A DNA stretch of 64,000 bases from Lepas anatifera (lineage: Eukaryota > Arthropoda > Thecostraca > Lepadidae): NCBI GenBank assembly GCA_034440635.1, contig JAOTON010001605.1:124001-188000 (forward strand). The letters run 5' to 3'. The notes below the pieces were generated by a model. That model was not told the DNA's origin. It searched no databases and saw nothing but the letters and a program-made list of their open reading frames with translations. The first letter of the stretch is position 1, and each line of letters opens with the position of its first letter. A program made the position numbers and the translations under genes. Shown piece after piece: positions 22,319-32,310 of the stretch.

Positions 22319-22784
22319 GCTCCAGCCGTCCCCTCTTCGGACAAGTACCTGAAAATATGATTTTAATGGAACCTCCAAACAAAGTTGTATCGATTGCGTT
22401 TCAGCCGTTTTACCAGAGTACTCTCTAAATCAACATACAGGTGAGGGGAGCCCCGGTAGCCAGTGACAGCTTACATGTTTCGCAACCCAAGCACAAGGAC
22501 GGATATAGGAGGGAAAATTCGTGTGCTTCCCCGCAGCAAAATATATTCCGATGGTTTGCCCCATCTGTGCCCATCTTATTGGATATTGCCCCCTCAAAAA
22601 GCAACTCGTGGTTCTGCCACTGCATTGCCCCAGGTCAGTGACGCCAGTTGCCCAGCACACAGCAACACAGTGGGAGCAATTGCAATACGAGTGCCTCTCA
22701 GACACGACAAGATTTGTGAGAGGGATGAATGAGCTGGCACAATGCCAACCGCCCATTCATCTGTGAGGTCACGTGGTCCAGGTA
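22319..22784. other. Unassigned stretch
   Basis: Up to five overlapping open frames on both strands (22425-22766), none with recognisable motifs. Multiple open frames reflect composition. Confidence 0.4.
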
Positions 22785-23050
22785 TGGGCGAGAGGGTCAG
22801 GGATTATCAGAGGCGGTGGCAAGTCAGCCGAAGACTACCCCGTCAGAATGCAGCAAAATCAGTAATTATGTAATATTTTCTCACCCAGATGTCAGATTAA
22901 GAAATAATGGTGACCACTGGAAAGCTCTTGAAAAATACACATGATGAACCCGTTTGTAAACCTATAGACACCATAGGATGCAAGATATCGATCCTAAACC
23001 GGTCGAGCCTAGTTATGGCAATTTCAATTGCGGGGGACTGTACCCTTTCA
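22785..23050 (-). repeat. Dispersed repeat P, copy 2
   Basis: Reverse complement of 15320-15605, with the same coding-like segment followed by the same non-coding part (GACGGGGTAGTCTTCGGCTG on the minus strand). Here the frame extends further upstream (D-D-Y-N-W-T-E-R), suggesting derivation from an exon or element ORF. Confidence 0.7.
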
Positions 23051-23526
23051 GTCCAATTATAGTCATCGACATCGGAAGACATTTGCGCTGCATTTCATGT
23101 ACCATAAGGCCATGTGACCCATCTAATTAACTCTAAGTAATGTGTGAGGCTAGGTCAAAAGTCAAAGTTCACAGGATGGAATCAAAAGCTTTCCCAAGTT
23201 TGGCTTTCACCTCAAGGACGGTGAATTGGAATTCCGCAATATGTTTTAAACCCAAAACATTGTTTTATTAAGAGGGCATAATATGACATAATGACATAAT
23301 GAACAAATCCGCCAAAGACGTCAAAAAGGGACACAGAGCTAAAAAAACTTCAAAGAGTCGGCAAAGGTAGCAAAAGGTCACAGAAAGTCAAACGATGTCA
23401 AAACACGCCTTAAATTTAGGCTTCGCCCGAGAGAACGCAGTACATAACACAAAAGGGCGGAATTTCCGGGTCATACCCGAAAAACCTCAAGAGGGTTGCA
23501 ACAGCACTCCCATTTAAGGGCTAGGA
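23051..23526. other. Unassigned stretch
   Basis: AT-rich, with short ATGACATA repeats near 23282. Nothing else recognised. Confidence 0.4.
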
Positions 23527-25213
23527 TTAACACGCGCGTTGACGGGGGTCTGAGCCACCTTCGCTTTGACGAGGGGGGGCGGGTACCCCCCTAAGATCTC
23601 GAGAACCAGGCTAGGTAGCAAAAAAACGGTAAACGGCGTTGGGTAGCCCATTCACTTCTCCATCGAAATTATTTGAACCATTTTTTTGTCAGGTCACATT
23701 TGAGGTCACGAGAGGTCAAAACATGCCATAATAGGGATGACATGTAAATTAAGTTTTTCGGCTATTACATCTGAACCAGTGAAGATAGAGAAAAATGACT
23801 TAAACGCTAAGAATCCTCGCAGCAAGCCAAATCGAATGATATATAATTTGACCTTGCAAGGTCAAATCAAAGATTTGACCTGACCTGAGGTCAGGTCAAG
23901 GTCAAATTATATAAAATGCATATCATTAGAACGCAAAGCCAAGGCGAGTCTAATGCAGCTAAAATTAACGTTCTATCACTATCCGTTACTGAGTTATACA
24001 GTAAAAACCATTTTTCCCATGTATTTCCAATGGAGAGGTCATGCCTCGTACCTGACCTTAGGTCATCGATATCACAAATAACGGCACATGTTTTAGAGAA
24101 CTCGGTGGGCCCATTATGTGATATGAGTTTCAATTGGATAAGTTCGCCCTGCTCCGACTTATGCTATCTTAACACGTGCATTGACGGGGGTCTGAGCCAC
24201 CTTCGCATTGACGGGGGCGGGTACCCGCCCCCCTAAGATCTCGAGAACCACGGTAGGTAGCGTAAAACGGTAAACGGTGTTGGACTGCCCATCCACTTCT
24301 CCATCGAAAATATTTAAACCATTTTTTTTGTCAGGTCACATTTAAGGTCACGAGAGGTCAAAACATGTCCGTCATAGGGATAACATGTAAATTCAGTTTT
24401 TCGGCTATTACATCTGAACAAGTAAAGATAGAGCAAAACAACTTGAACTGTATGAATCCTCTTAGCAAGCCGAATCGAATGATATATAATTTGACCTTGC
24501 TAGGTCAAATCAAGGATTTGACCTGACCTGAGGTCAGGTCAGGGTCAAATTATATAAAATGCATATCATTAGAACCGCAAAGCCCAGGCAAGTCTAATGC
24601 AGCTAAAATAAATGCTCTATCACCATCCGTTACTGAGTTATTCCGTAAAAACCATTTTTCCCATGTATTTCCTATCGAGAGGTCATGCCTCGTACCTGAC
24701 CTTAGGTCATCGATATAAAAAATACCGGAACATATTTTAGAGAACTCGGTAAGGCCATTATGCGATATAGGTTTCAATCGGATAAGTTCACCCTGCTCCG
24801 ACTTATGCTATCCTAAACTTTTTTTTGAGGCCGGGTCACTTGACCTGTACTGGTGACCTGACCTGAGATGACCTAACCTTAAAATTTTCACAGAAGTTGT
24901 AAAAATGATGAGGGAAAAGGTATACCAAGTACGGCGGCGCTACGCGCCGCCGTTTTTCTACTATCTCCAAAAACCCGAGGGGGGCGGGTACCCACCCCCG
25001 TCAATGCGCGTGTTAAACTTTTTTGGTCAGGTCACTTGACCTGTACTGGTGACCTGACCTGAGATGACCTAGCCTTTAAATTTTACAGAAGTTGTAAAAA
25101 GGATGAGGAAAAAGGTATGCCAAGTACGGCGGCGCTACGCGCCGCCGTTTTACTACTATCTCCGAAAAACCCGAGGGGGATGAGTACCAGCCCCCCCGTC
25201 AATGCGCGTGTCA
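23527..25213 (-). mobile_element. M1 MITE, split by another M1 copy
   Basis: The left end TTAACACGCGCGTTGACGGG begins the element and the other end (CCCGTCAATGCGCGTGTCAA) closes it near 25213. At the internal site ATGCTATC-TTAA-ACTTTTT (kept uninterrupted in the copy at 10793-11642, around 10985-11005) a second M1 element (24169-25016) is inserted with duplicated TTAA. Without the insert this copy is about 840 bp, like the full copy. This shows both the family's target site and its ability to insert into itself. Confidence 0.85.
24169..25016 (-). mobile_element. M1 MITE inserted in another M1 copy
   Basis: TTAA at 24169-24172 and 25013-25016 flank TIRs CACGTGCATTGACGGGGG and CACGCGCATTGACGGGGG. 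The interior is AGGTCA-rich and ends with the GGCGGCGCTACGCGCCGCC hairpin near 24945. Non-coding. It is opposite in orientation to the copy at 10793. Confidence 0.9.
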
Positions 25214-25723
25214 AGCTATGCGAACACAGTGCATGTAATATAATTTCCAGAAAATGATTTTCAATGGCTTTTATACAAAGTTTGAGTTATTTTCTTACTA
25301 TTTGGAGCCGTGCTCTAAATAAGCTGTGTCAACCCCGACGACCTATCCGTGTGAAGTCAGTTTTTTAGCTAGGTAGGTCATCGAAATAAGTTCAAGGAAA
25401 CTTTCGAATTCAGAACTCAGTTTCCGCCCCTCGTATATCCCAGTTACAGCTTCAAAAACATTAGCACCAAAGATACGAAAGTTGCGCTTTGTACAAATGA
25501 TAAGGTATCCGTGGAATAATGATCCACTTCGCGACTGAGCTGTATTTTTTAGCACTGGTCGAGTTCACTAAATGTATGGCCCGTGAGGAGCTCAGCAGAA
25601 GTTGCCTATGTGGGAAGCTTCTAGCTGAGTGGGCTTGGTTTCAGGCTCCCCACAATGTATATACAGGCTAAATGTATCGTCCGGTGGGCAGCTCCTAGCT
25701 GAGTGGGCTTGGTTTCAGACTAC
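25214..25723. other. Unassigned stretch; tandem duplication at its right end
   Basis: Around 25610-25731 a segment with GAGTGGGCTTGGTTTCAG and CCCACAATG is tandemly duplicated (period about 80 bp). The giant hAT-ended element inserted in the second copy. The 70-codon frame at 25343-25555 is unrecognised. Confidence 0.55.
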
Positions 25724-25731
25724 CCCACAAT
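25724..25731. repeat. Left 8-bp target duplication of giant element
   Basis: CCCACAAT, identical to 51555-51562. Confidence 0.9.
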
Positions 25732-25829
25732 CAGGGGTGTAATTTTCTATCTGTTTGGGGGTGCCCGAGCACCTCCAATCATGTGCTGAGCACCCCCAAT
25801 ACATGTGCCACCCCTGGCTTATCACCGCT

Positions 25830-27545
25830 ACCCTGAAGAGTGTCACCCTATCTCATCATGGCCACCCTGATTCGTGCCGCCCCTAACAAGTTTTTCCCGT
25901 CCCGGATTCATTACTTCCACTCTGATTGGTTTCACCTCTAGCTAATCAATGCCAGCTGACTTATCATTTCCCCCTGATTTATGACGCCACATCACTCCCG
26001 CCTCCTCCCGATCTCTGTCGCCAGCAATTAATCACTGCCGCCCCCCCCATCCGGATGGTTACTGCCGCATTTTGTTCATCACTGATCAGCTGGCTAATCA
26101 CAGACACCCCTGGTTTATCACTGCCACCCCTGGCTAAACACCCCGGTTTATTTTAACACCCATATATTTGCCCCTCCTGGTAAGTGACTGTCGCCCACCG
26201 AATCATCTTTGCCGCCCCCGGCTGATCACTGCCGTCCCTCGTTCACCACTGCCGCCCCTGGCTGATCATTGCCGCCCCTGGCTGATCACTGCCGCCCCCT
26301 GACTGATAACTGCCGCCTCTTGACTGCTAACTGCCGCCCCTGGTGGATAACTTCCGCCCTTGGCAGATCAATTCCGCCCACTGACTGATAACTGCCGCCC
26401 CCTGGCTGATCACTGGCGCCCCCTGACTGATACCTGCCGCCCCTTGGCTGATCATTGCCGCCCCCTGACTGATCATTGCCGCTCCTGGCGGATAACTGCC
26501 GTCCCCGGGCCGATCATTACCGCCCTCTGACTGAAAATTGCCTTCTCTTGACTGGTAGCTGCCGCCCCTTGGCTGACCACTGCCGCCCCTTGGCTGACCA
26601 CTGCCGCCCCTTGGATGCTAACTGCCGCCCCTGGCTGACTACTGCCGCCCCCGGCTGATTATTGCCGCTCCTTGGCTGCTAACTGCCGCCCCTGGTTGAC
26701 TGCTACCGCCCCCTGGCTGATCATTGCCGCCCCCTGACTGAAAACTGCCGGCCCTTGACTGATAACTGCCGCCCCTGGCTAATCACTGCCGCCCCCGGCG
26801 GATTGATAAGTGTCACCCCCTTGTTGATAACTGCCGCCCCTGACTGATAACTGCCACCGCTTGGTTGATAATTGCCGCCCCTGGCTGATCACTGCCGCCC
26901 CTTGACTGATAACTGCGGCCCCCTGGCTGATAACTGCTGCCTTTGACTGATAACGGCCGCCCCTGGTTCATCACTGCCGTCTCCCGGGGCAGTGAGCATC
27001 CTGGGGATATCTGGGCGGTGAACGTTCTGGGTGAGCATCCTTCTGTGGATATCACTAACATCATGTTATATCTGTTTTACCACCTGACTTGTTAAAATTC
27101 GTGCGGAAATGTCCTATTTGCATATTTTATGTAGTGTATGACCCTAGATAACGGCGCGCTCTAAAACCTCAAATATGATGATGAACCGTCTCATGGCTGA
27201 TCACTGCCGCCCCTGGTTTATCACTGCCGCCCTAATTCATGCTGTCTCTGGCTCATCGCTGTCCCTGGCATATTTTGACCCAAATGCGCGCCGCCCCGAC
27301 TCATCGCTGCCACCCCTGGTTCATCACTGCCGCCCCCTGGCTGATCACTGTCTCCCCTGGTTCATAATTGCCGCCTAGATTAATCATTGCTGCCTTGATT
27401 CACGCCGCCCCTGGCTGATCAATGCTGTCCCTGTTTGTTATTAACCCACATATAAGCGGCCTCTGGTTAGACACTTCCTCCCTCGAATCATCACTGCCGC
27501 CCCCCGGCTGATCACTGCCGCCCCTGGTTTATCACTGCCGATGGG
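25830..27545 (+). repeat. 20-bp minisatellite, main block
   Basis: Dozens of diverged copies of roughly CTGATCACTGCCGCCCCTGG; most regular from about 26220 to 26990 and 27190 to 27540, with a non-repeat gap around 26995-27175. No spacers of constant length, so not CRISPR. Open frames across it are by-products of the repeat. Confidence 0.9.
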
Positions 27546-27800
27546 ACCAGTCCGGCCATGGCCCCCAAAACCGGTCAAACTTAGGCCCTGCTGTCCGCAC
27601 AGTTTCTACACAGTTTTTCACAGTTAACGCCCTTCCAGATTGCAAACAGCAGCCCACAATCGTCTAATCGTTATCTACTAGTCTATTGGAGAAATTCTTC
27701 GAAGTAAATGGTAGACTGCTGCTGCCGTGGTTTTACTCTTTTAGTGTCAGCCAGAGGTGAAATTTGTTATCTCTTTGGGGTGTGCGAGCACCCCTAATCA
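27546..27800. other. Non-repeat break with a second element-like end
   Basis: After about 200 bp of unassigned sequence, CAGAGGTGAAATTTGTTATC at about 27753 resembles the giant element's own left end, and GAGCACCCCCAATACATGTG follows both ends (near 25787 and 27803). This suggests an older internal copy of the same terminus, or a duplication of the left end. Confidence 0.5.
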
Positions 27801-28180
27801 CAATGAGAGCACCCCCAATACATGTGTCGCCCCTCGGCTCAGTATTTCTGCCCTGATTCATGCCGCCTCCGTCTTACCACTGTGATCATGCCGCCCCCGG
27901 TTCATCACTACCAACCTGGTTTATACCGCCATAGTTCATCACTGACGCCTCCCATCTATCACTGCCACCCTGATTCTTGCCAACCCTGACTTAATACCCC
28001 GCTCATATCTGCTGCCAATGGCTCACCAGTTTCATCCCCATCTAATCATTGCCACCCTCTTTCATGCTGCCACCAGCTCATCACTATCGCCTCGGCTAAT
28101 GAACACCATCCCTGACTTATCATTTCCGCTCTAATTCGTGCCGCCCTGGGTTCATGACTGCCGCCCCGAGCTCGGTGACG
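27801..28180 (+). repeat. 20-bp minisatellite, degenerate block
   Basis: Diverged ATCACTGCCGCCC-type units leading up to the L1 5' region; the same kind of repeat resumes at about 47500, on the other side of the L1. Confidence 0.75.
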
Positions 28181-28911
28181 GTGGATTCCATTTTCGGGCG
28201 GTTGTACAAGATTTTCGGGAGGGGCGCCTTCCTTCTCAGGGGAAGGGGGCGCCTCCATCCCCTGGGGGCACCTTTGGCTTTCTAGGGGCTCCCACTCGGG
28301 GGGGGCGACATCATTTCCCTGCGTTGAGTGGATAAATTGGGCCTATTTGCCCTAGATGGGATGGCTTTGAAGAAAGGGGGCACCATTCATAGTTGAAACT
28401 GTTTTTATTTTTGCACAGAAGGCCTTTCCTCTTCAGGTAGACGGTGTTTAGGTCTAATGTTTTCTTGACCGGCCGGGGGCGCCGCCCAAATATGGGGGGC
28501 GCTTCCCCGGACGAAGTCAAAACCGGGAGTGCTAAAATATTCTTTTGCAGTCCGAGCCGCGCGCCGGTAGGGTGCGGACGCTCCGTCCGGCTCTCCAGTG
28601 AGTGAGGTCAACAACCGGTGCTAAAGTGGTTCCCGCATAAACACGCCTTCTTGTGTGCGGATAGTGACGAATTTTGAATTGTCGAAAGACTGTGCTGTTG
28701 TGTTGAATCCGAAAACGTATTTTTGTGATTTTTCGGAAAAAATTCAGCCACTTCTTGGTGCGGCGGTGGGGGACTTTTATGTGCTTTGAACAGGCTTCGA
28801 TGGCGTTCTGATCGATATATCGCCGGCTGTTCTTTTTAAATGTTGGTGCATTGCATCGACCGGAACACACCAAGGGAATACTGGTACTTGTATCCGACCA
28901 TATCAAGTTTG

Positions 28912-29961
28912 ATGATGCCCTCGAAACGTGCAGCAGGCGGCCGCGGTTCTCAGCCGCCAGCCGGTCAACGCGCGGGGACCGGCCAGCCTCGCCCCGCCCC
29001 TCCCCAGCACCCTGGGCCGGGGCGTGAGCGCAGCACCGGCAGCGGTGCCAGTGGCGTGGAGAGCTCCGCTCCCAGGGTAGGGCAACAGAAGTCGGTTCGC
29101 GACATGATCGAGCGCTTAGACACAGCTACACAACCTGGCTCTGTAAGTGCAAGCCCGACCAAGAGGCAACGCATTTCCAGGGAACGTTCCACATCGGAAT
29201 CTTCCACAGACGCTACCGACCCTGGGCGTGCCTCTTCTCTGCCGGTCACACAGGCTACGCTGGAATCAGCACTCCAGAAAGTAGCGGACCGTATACAGAG
29301 AAGCATGGCGGATGAGTTTGCCCAACTCAAGGCCGAGTTGGGGCGTCTCCACGGTCGCGTTGCAGACCTCGAAAGACACGTTGAGTCTAGAGACTGTCAC
29401 ATCGAACAGCTCGAGCAGCGTCTCTGCGACAGAGAAGCTAAGATCGGTGCCCTGCAGGCAGAGGTGGATCGAATTGATGCCGACAGAAGACGAAAGGATT
29501 TGATCCTTTCCGGATCCGCCATTCCGCCTCCTCCCGCGGAACACTGGAAGGAAGACGTCGCAGAGACCACCATCACCCTGCTAGGCCAGTGCGTACCTGA
29601 TATCTCCATCACGCGTGACGATATCGAGGACGCGTTCCGTGTAGGCAGACGAAAAGCAATCATGTGTAAATTTAAGAGTGCAGCAAAGGAGTCAGTGCGT
29701 GATAGGCTTTACGAAGCCCGTTTCCGAGCGAAGTCAGTGGTACAGCCTAGTGTTTCAGACATCCCGCAGTCGCTCTACATAAATGAGAACCTGTCCCCTC
29801 TCAGACAGGACATCTACCACGCTCTGCTGAAAGAAAAGGCTGCGAAGCGCGTCTACATCGTGTTCTCCAAGAACGGAGAAGTATACTGTAAGACATTTCA
29901 GCACGGTCGGAAGGTTCGAGTCGATGCCATAGACAGGATTCGTGACATTCTCCGAGAATAG
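28912..29961 (+). CDS. LINE ORF1 protein (RNA-binding/chaperone type)
   Basis: About 349 residues from the ATG at 28912; an ATG at 28840 would add 24 residues, but the basic start M-M-P-S-K-R-A-A-G-G fits an ORF1 N-terminus better. The N-terminal ~100 residues are basic, rich in G, P and S, and probably disordered. A long heptad-like coiled coil (about residues 115-190 from this start) is followed by R-R-K-D-L-I-L-S-G and a compact C-terminal domain with F-R-V-G-R-R and I-N-E-N-L-S, as in ORF1 proteins of L1/Tx1-type and related invertebrate LINEs. Such proteins trimerise and coat the element's RNA. The frame is fully open, unlike ORF2. Separated from ORF2 by 847 bp. Confidence 0.85.
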   Translation: MMPSKRAAGGRGSQPPAGQRAGTGQPRPAPPQHPGPGRERSTGSGASGVESSAPRVGQQKSVRDMIERLDTATQPGSVSASPTKRQRISRERSTSESSTDATDPGRASSLPVTQATLESALQKVADRIQRSMADEFAQLKAELGRLHGRVADLERHVESRDCHIEQLEQRLCDREAKIGALQAEVDRIDADRRRKDLILSGSAIPPPPAEHWKEDVAETTITLLGQCVPDISITRDDIEDAFRVGRRKAIMCKFKSAAKESVRDRLYEARFRAKSVVQPSVSDIPQSLYINENLSPLRQDIYHALLKEKAAKRVYIVFSKNGEVYCKTFQHGRKVRVDAIDRIRDILRE

Positions 29962-30808
29962 TGGTGAGATATGTTGTTGCTGGTTGGCGTGTCTCCACGG
30001 CATGTAGGTGACTTCAGCAAACGGCCTTGTGCTGCGTATGCTGAGCTTTTGAAACTGCTTTGCTGAGTTTTGTTGATTACTCGATGAAGTTAAGAACACT
30101 TTGTTTTTCCACCAGATATGTTGTTTTGCTGAGAGCCTCACCATCAGTTCCTCTCAACTGAATCATTGCAAGACTATGAATTGTGCTGCTTTCCCTCTGT
30201 AGTATTTGAAACATGCACCAGACAAAACCGTGCTTTTCTTTGCCGGCGATTACTCTCGAAGCATTCTTTTTGTTTTTACTACTCACCCACATGTTGTTAA
30301 TGCACTTCGAAATACCTTCTCACGCCTCAAGGTTTTCTCAGTATTGATGTTCTTCTCACGCCCAGAACCTAATGTGATGGTTATCAATTTTGATTCCAGC
30401 ATTGTTGAGAATTTTTTCTTTAAACAGCAATCCCCCGTCGAAACCCCACAGAGGCTTATCGTAGTTCGCCTCCCAGGCCGAATATACAGGTCCACCAGTG
30501 CGGGAGTTAACATTGCTGACTTTGAGTACCAGAGATGGTTTCTGTTAATTTGGAGGTTAGTTTGATGTTTTTGGAAACATTTTTGTTTTGACTGAACACT
30601 TTTTTCGCTTTCTTCCGTTGTACTGTCAATCACAAAGTTCAAGTGATACGTTAGGTATGTAAGGTTCCGCATCGCCTCTGGTTATTTGTTTCCAGTAACT
30701 TCTCCAACGCTTCGTTCAAGTTTTGATAGGAAATAGATACATGTGTGTCTTGTTTATATTGCTTGAAGGAATATTTGACCATATGAATTTAATTTCGAGC
30801 TATGATAT
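29962..30808. other. Inter-ORF spacer of the LINE
   Basis: 847 bp between ORF1 and ORF2 with only fortuitous frames (119 codons at 30206-30565, no motif). Unusually long for an inter-ORF gap; it could hold an internal insertion, but no TIR or duplication was seen. Confidence 0.5.
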
Positions 30809-31975
30809 ATGACTGAACTCAAAATATTATCAGTTAATTGCAGGGGCCTGGCCGATTTTAAGAAAAGAAAGGATGTATTTATGCATCTGCGTAGATACGA
30901 TGCTGATCTGCTCTTCCTGCAAGACATCCATGTTGCAGCTGATCGAGAGAATCATTTTAGGAATGCTTGGGGAACTCATGCAATCTTTTCACCTTATTCT
31001 AGTAACGCGCGTGGGGTAGGGATTCTAACTGGTAAAAAGAAACACATTGAATTGTTCGATCCAGACTTCGACTTGTGCGGGAACTATATAGTATGCAAGA
31101 TTAAATTAGCTGAACAAGTTTTTGTACTAGCTTGTGTCTATGGTCCAAACACTGACACGCCAGATTTTTACACGTCTTTAAACAACAAGATTACGGATAA
31201 GAATGAAAGCTTACACCCAGTTATCATGGCTGGAGATTTTAATTTAGTGTTAAACCAAGATCTTGATACGTATAACTATTGTAGGGAAAACAATGTCCAA
31301 GCTAGGCAAGAGTTGCTTAACTTGATGGAACAGCATGAACTTGTCGATATTTACAGACAGTTAAACCCCGGAAAGGAAAGGTACACATGGAGACGTCATG
31401 AGCCTAGCATTAGGCAGGCTCGCCTAGACTTCTTCTTGATATCTAACCGTATTTCTTCCAGTGCCAGAAATGTTGACATCAAACCAGGATATCGAACGGA
31501 TCACTCACTGCTCACCTTAGATATAGTATTGAACAACCAAAATCGTGGAAGGGGGTGGTACAAATTCAACGTATCCCTTTTAAGAGACCAAGATTATTCA
31601 TGCCTCATAAATTCCGCTTTCGAGGAAATTATCGACCAATATGTGGTACCTATTTATCCAGCCAGTTTCAGACACCGACCGGAAAACTTGGAGCAACTAT
31701 CTTTCACAATCGACGATAGTCTGTTGTGGGAAACATTGATACTTAAACTACGAACGGAAACCATTTCATTTAGTATACGAAGGGCTCGAGAATCACATAA
31801 AAATGAAAAGGAAGTCTGGAATCAAATACAACTGCTAGAAAGTGATGAAGCCATTGGGCAAAATTCTGACAAACTTTCTCTACTTAATAAATTTAAGAAA
31901 CAGCACGAAGACATAAGACGAAACCTCGGCCTGCGGCCTCGGCAGGTGCCGCTCCGGCGCAGGAGAAGCCGGTGA
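30809..31975 (+). pseudogene. LINE ORF2, endonuclease part (truncated by insertion)
   Basis: The 5' part of ORF2. The apurinic-type endonuclease domain is complete: S-V-N-C-R-G-L (residues 8-14), L-Q-D-I-H (37-41), G-D-F-N (142-145), R-L-D-F-F (205-209) and R-T-D-H-S (229-233). It nicks target DNA to prime reverse transcription. The usual catalytic Glu of L-Q-E-T-H is Asp here (D39), which may weaken activity. From codon 31925 the frame leaves the LINE and reads the inserted head module, adding about 16 foreign, Arg-rich residues before a stop at 31973. The RT half resumes at 44344 in a frame that joins directly (aac-agg-tta) once the insertion is removed. Confidence 0.9.
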
Positions 31976-32310
31976 CAATGTACGTTGGCCAAACAGTTCG
32001 ATTGACAGGCGAGTGTTTTCAGCAGTTTGATAGTTATAACAACGCAATGTTGGAGTTTTAGGTTTTGTGTTCTCATTATGGCTCCATTCAATCCCCTGTG
32101 TAAGCCCATGTTTTCCTACATTAGCATGTCTCTGCAGACTGCGTCACGTTTGCCCTCTGTTCATGTCATCACATAGATAAACACACGTATAATGGTTGTT
32201 TTGTTAAGTAAAGACTGGGCATGACCAGAAGAAAGGAGATACATTATAAAATATGATGGGTTTGCCGACCGTATTTCACCTATACCTGCAGATTTTCACC
32301 CAATTCAGCC
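31925..32310 (+). repeat. Head module A
   Basis: GC-rich start with a CCTGCG...CGCAGG stem, then AGAAGCCGGTGACAATGTAC and about 340 bp of conserved AT-richer sequence with AATAGATAAACACACG-like motifs. The most diverged of four heads. Confidence 0.85.

Noticed and set aside
26200..27540. CRISPR-like array
   Set aside because: Units are contiguous and diverged with no unique spacers; a eukaryotic minisatellite.
31976..32109. Conserved minus-strand frame at each head module
   Set aside because: It appears at every head copy because the head is repeated; short, without motifs, and not maintained past the head.
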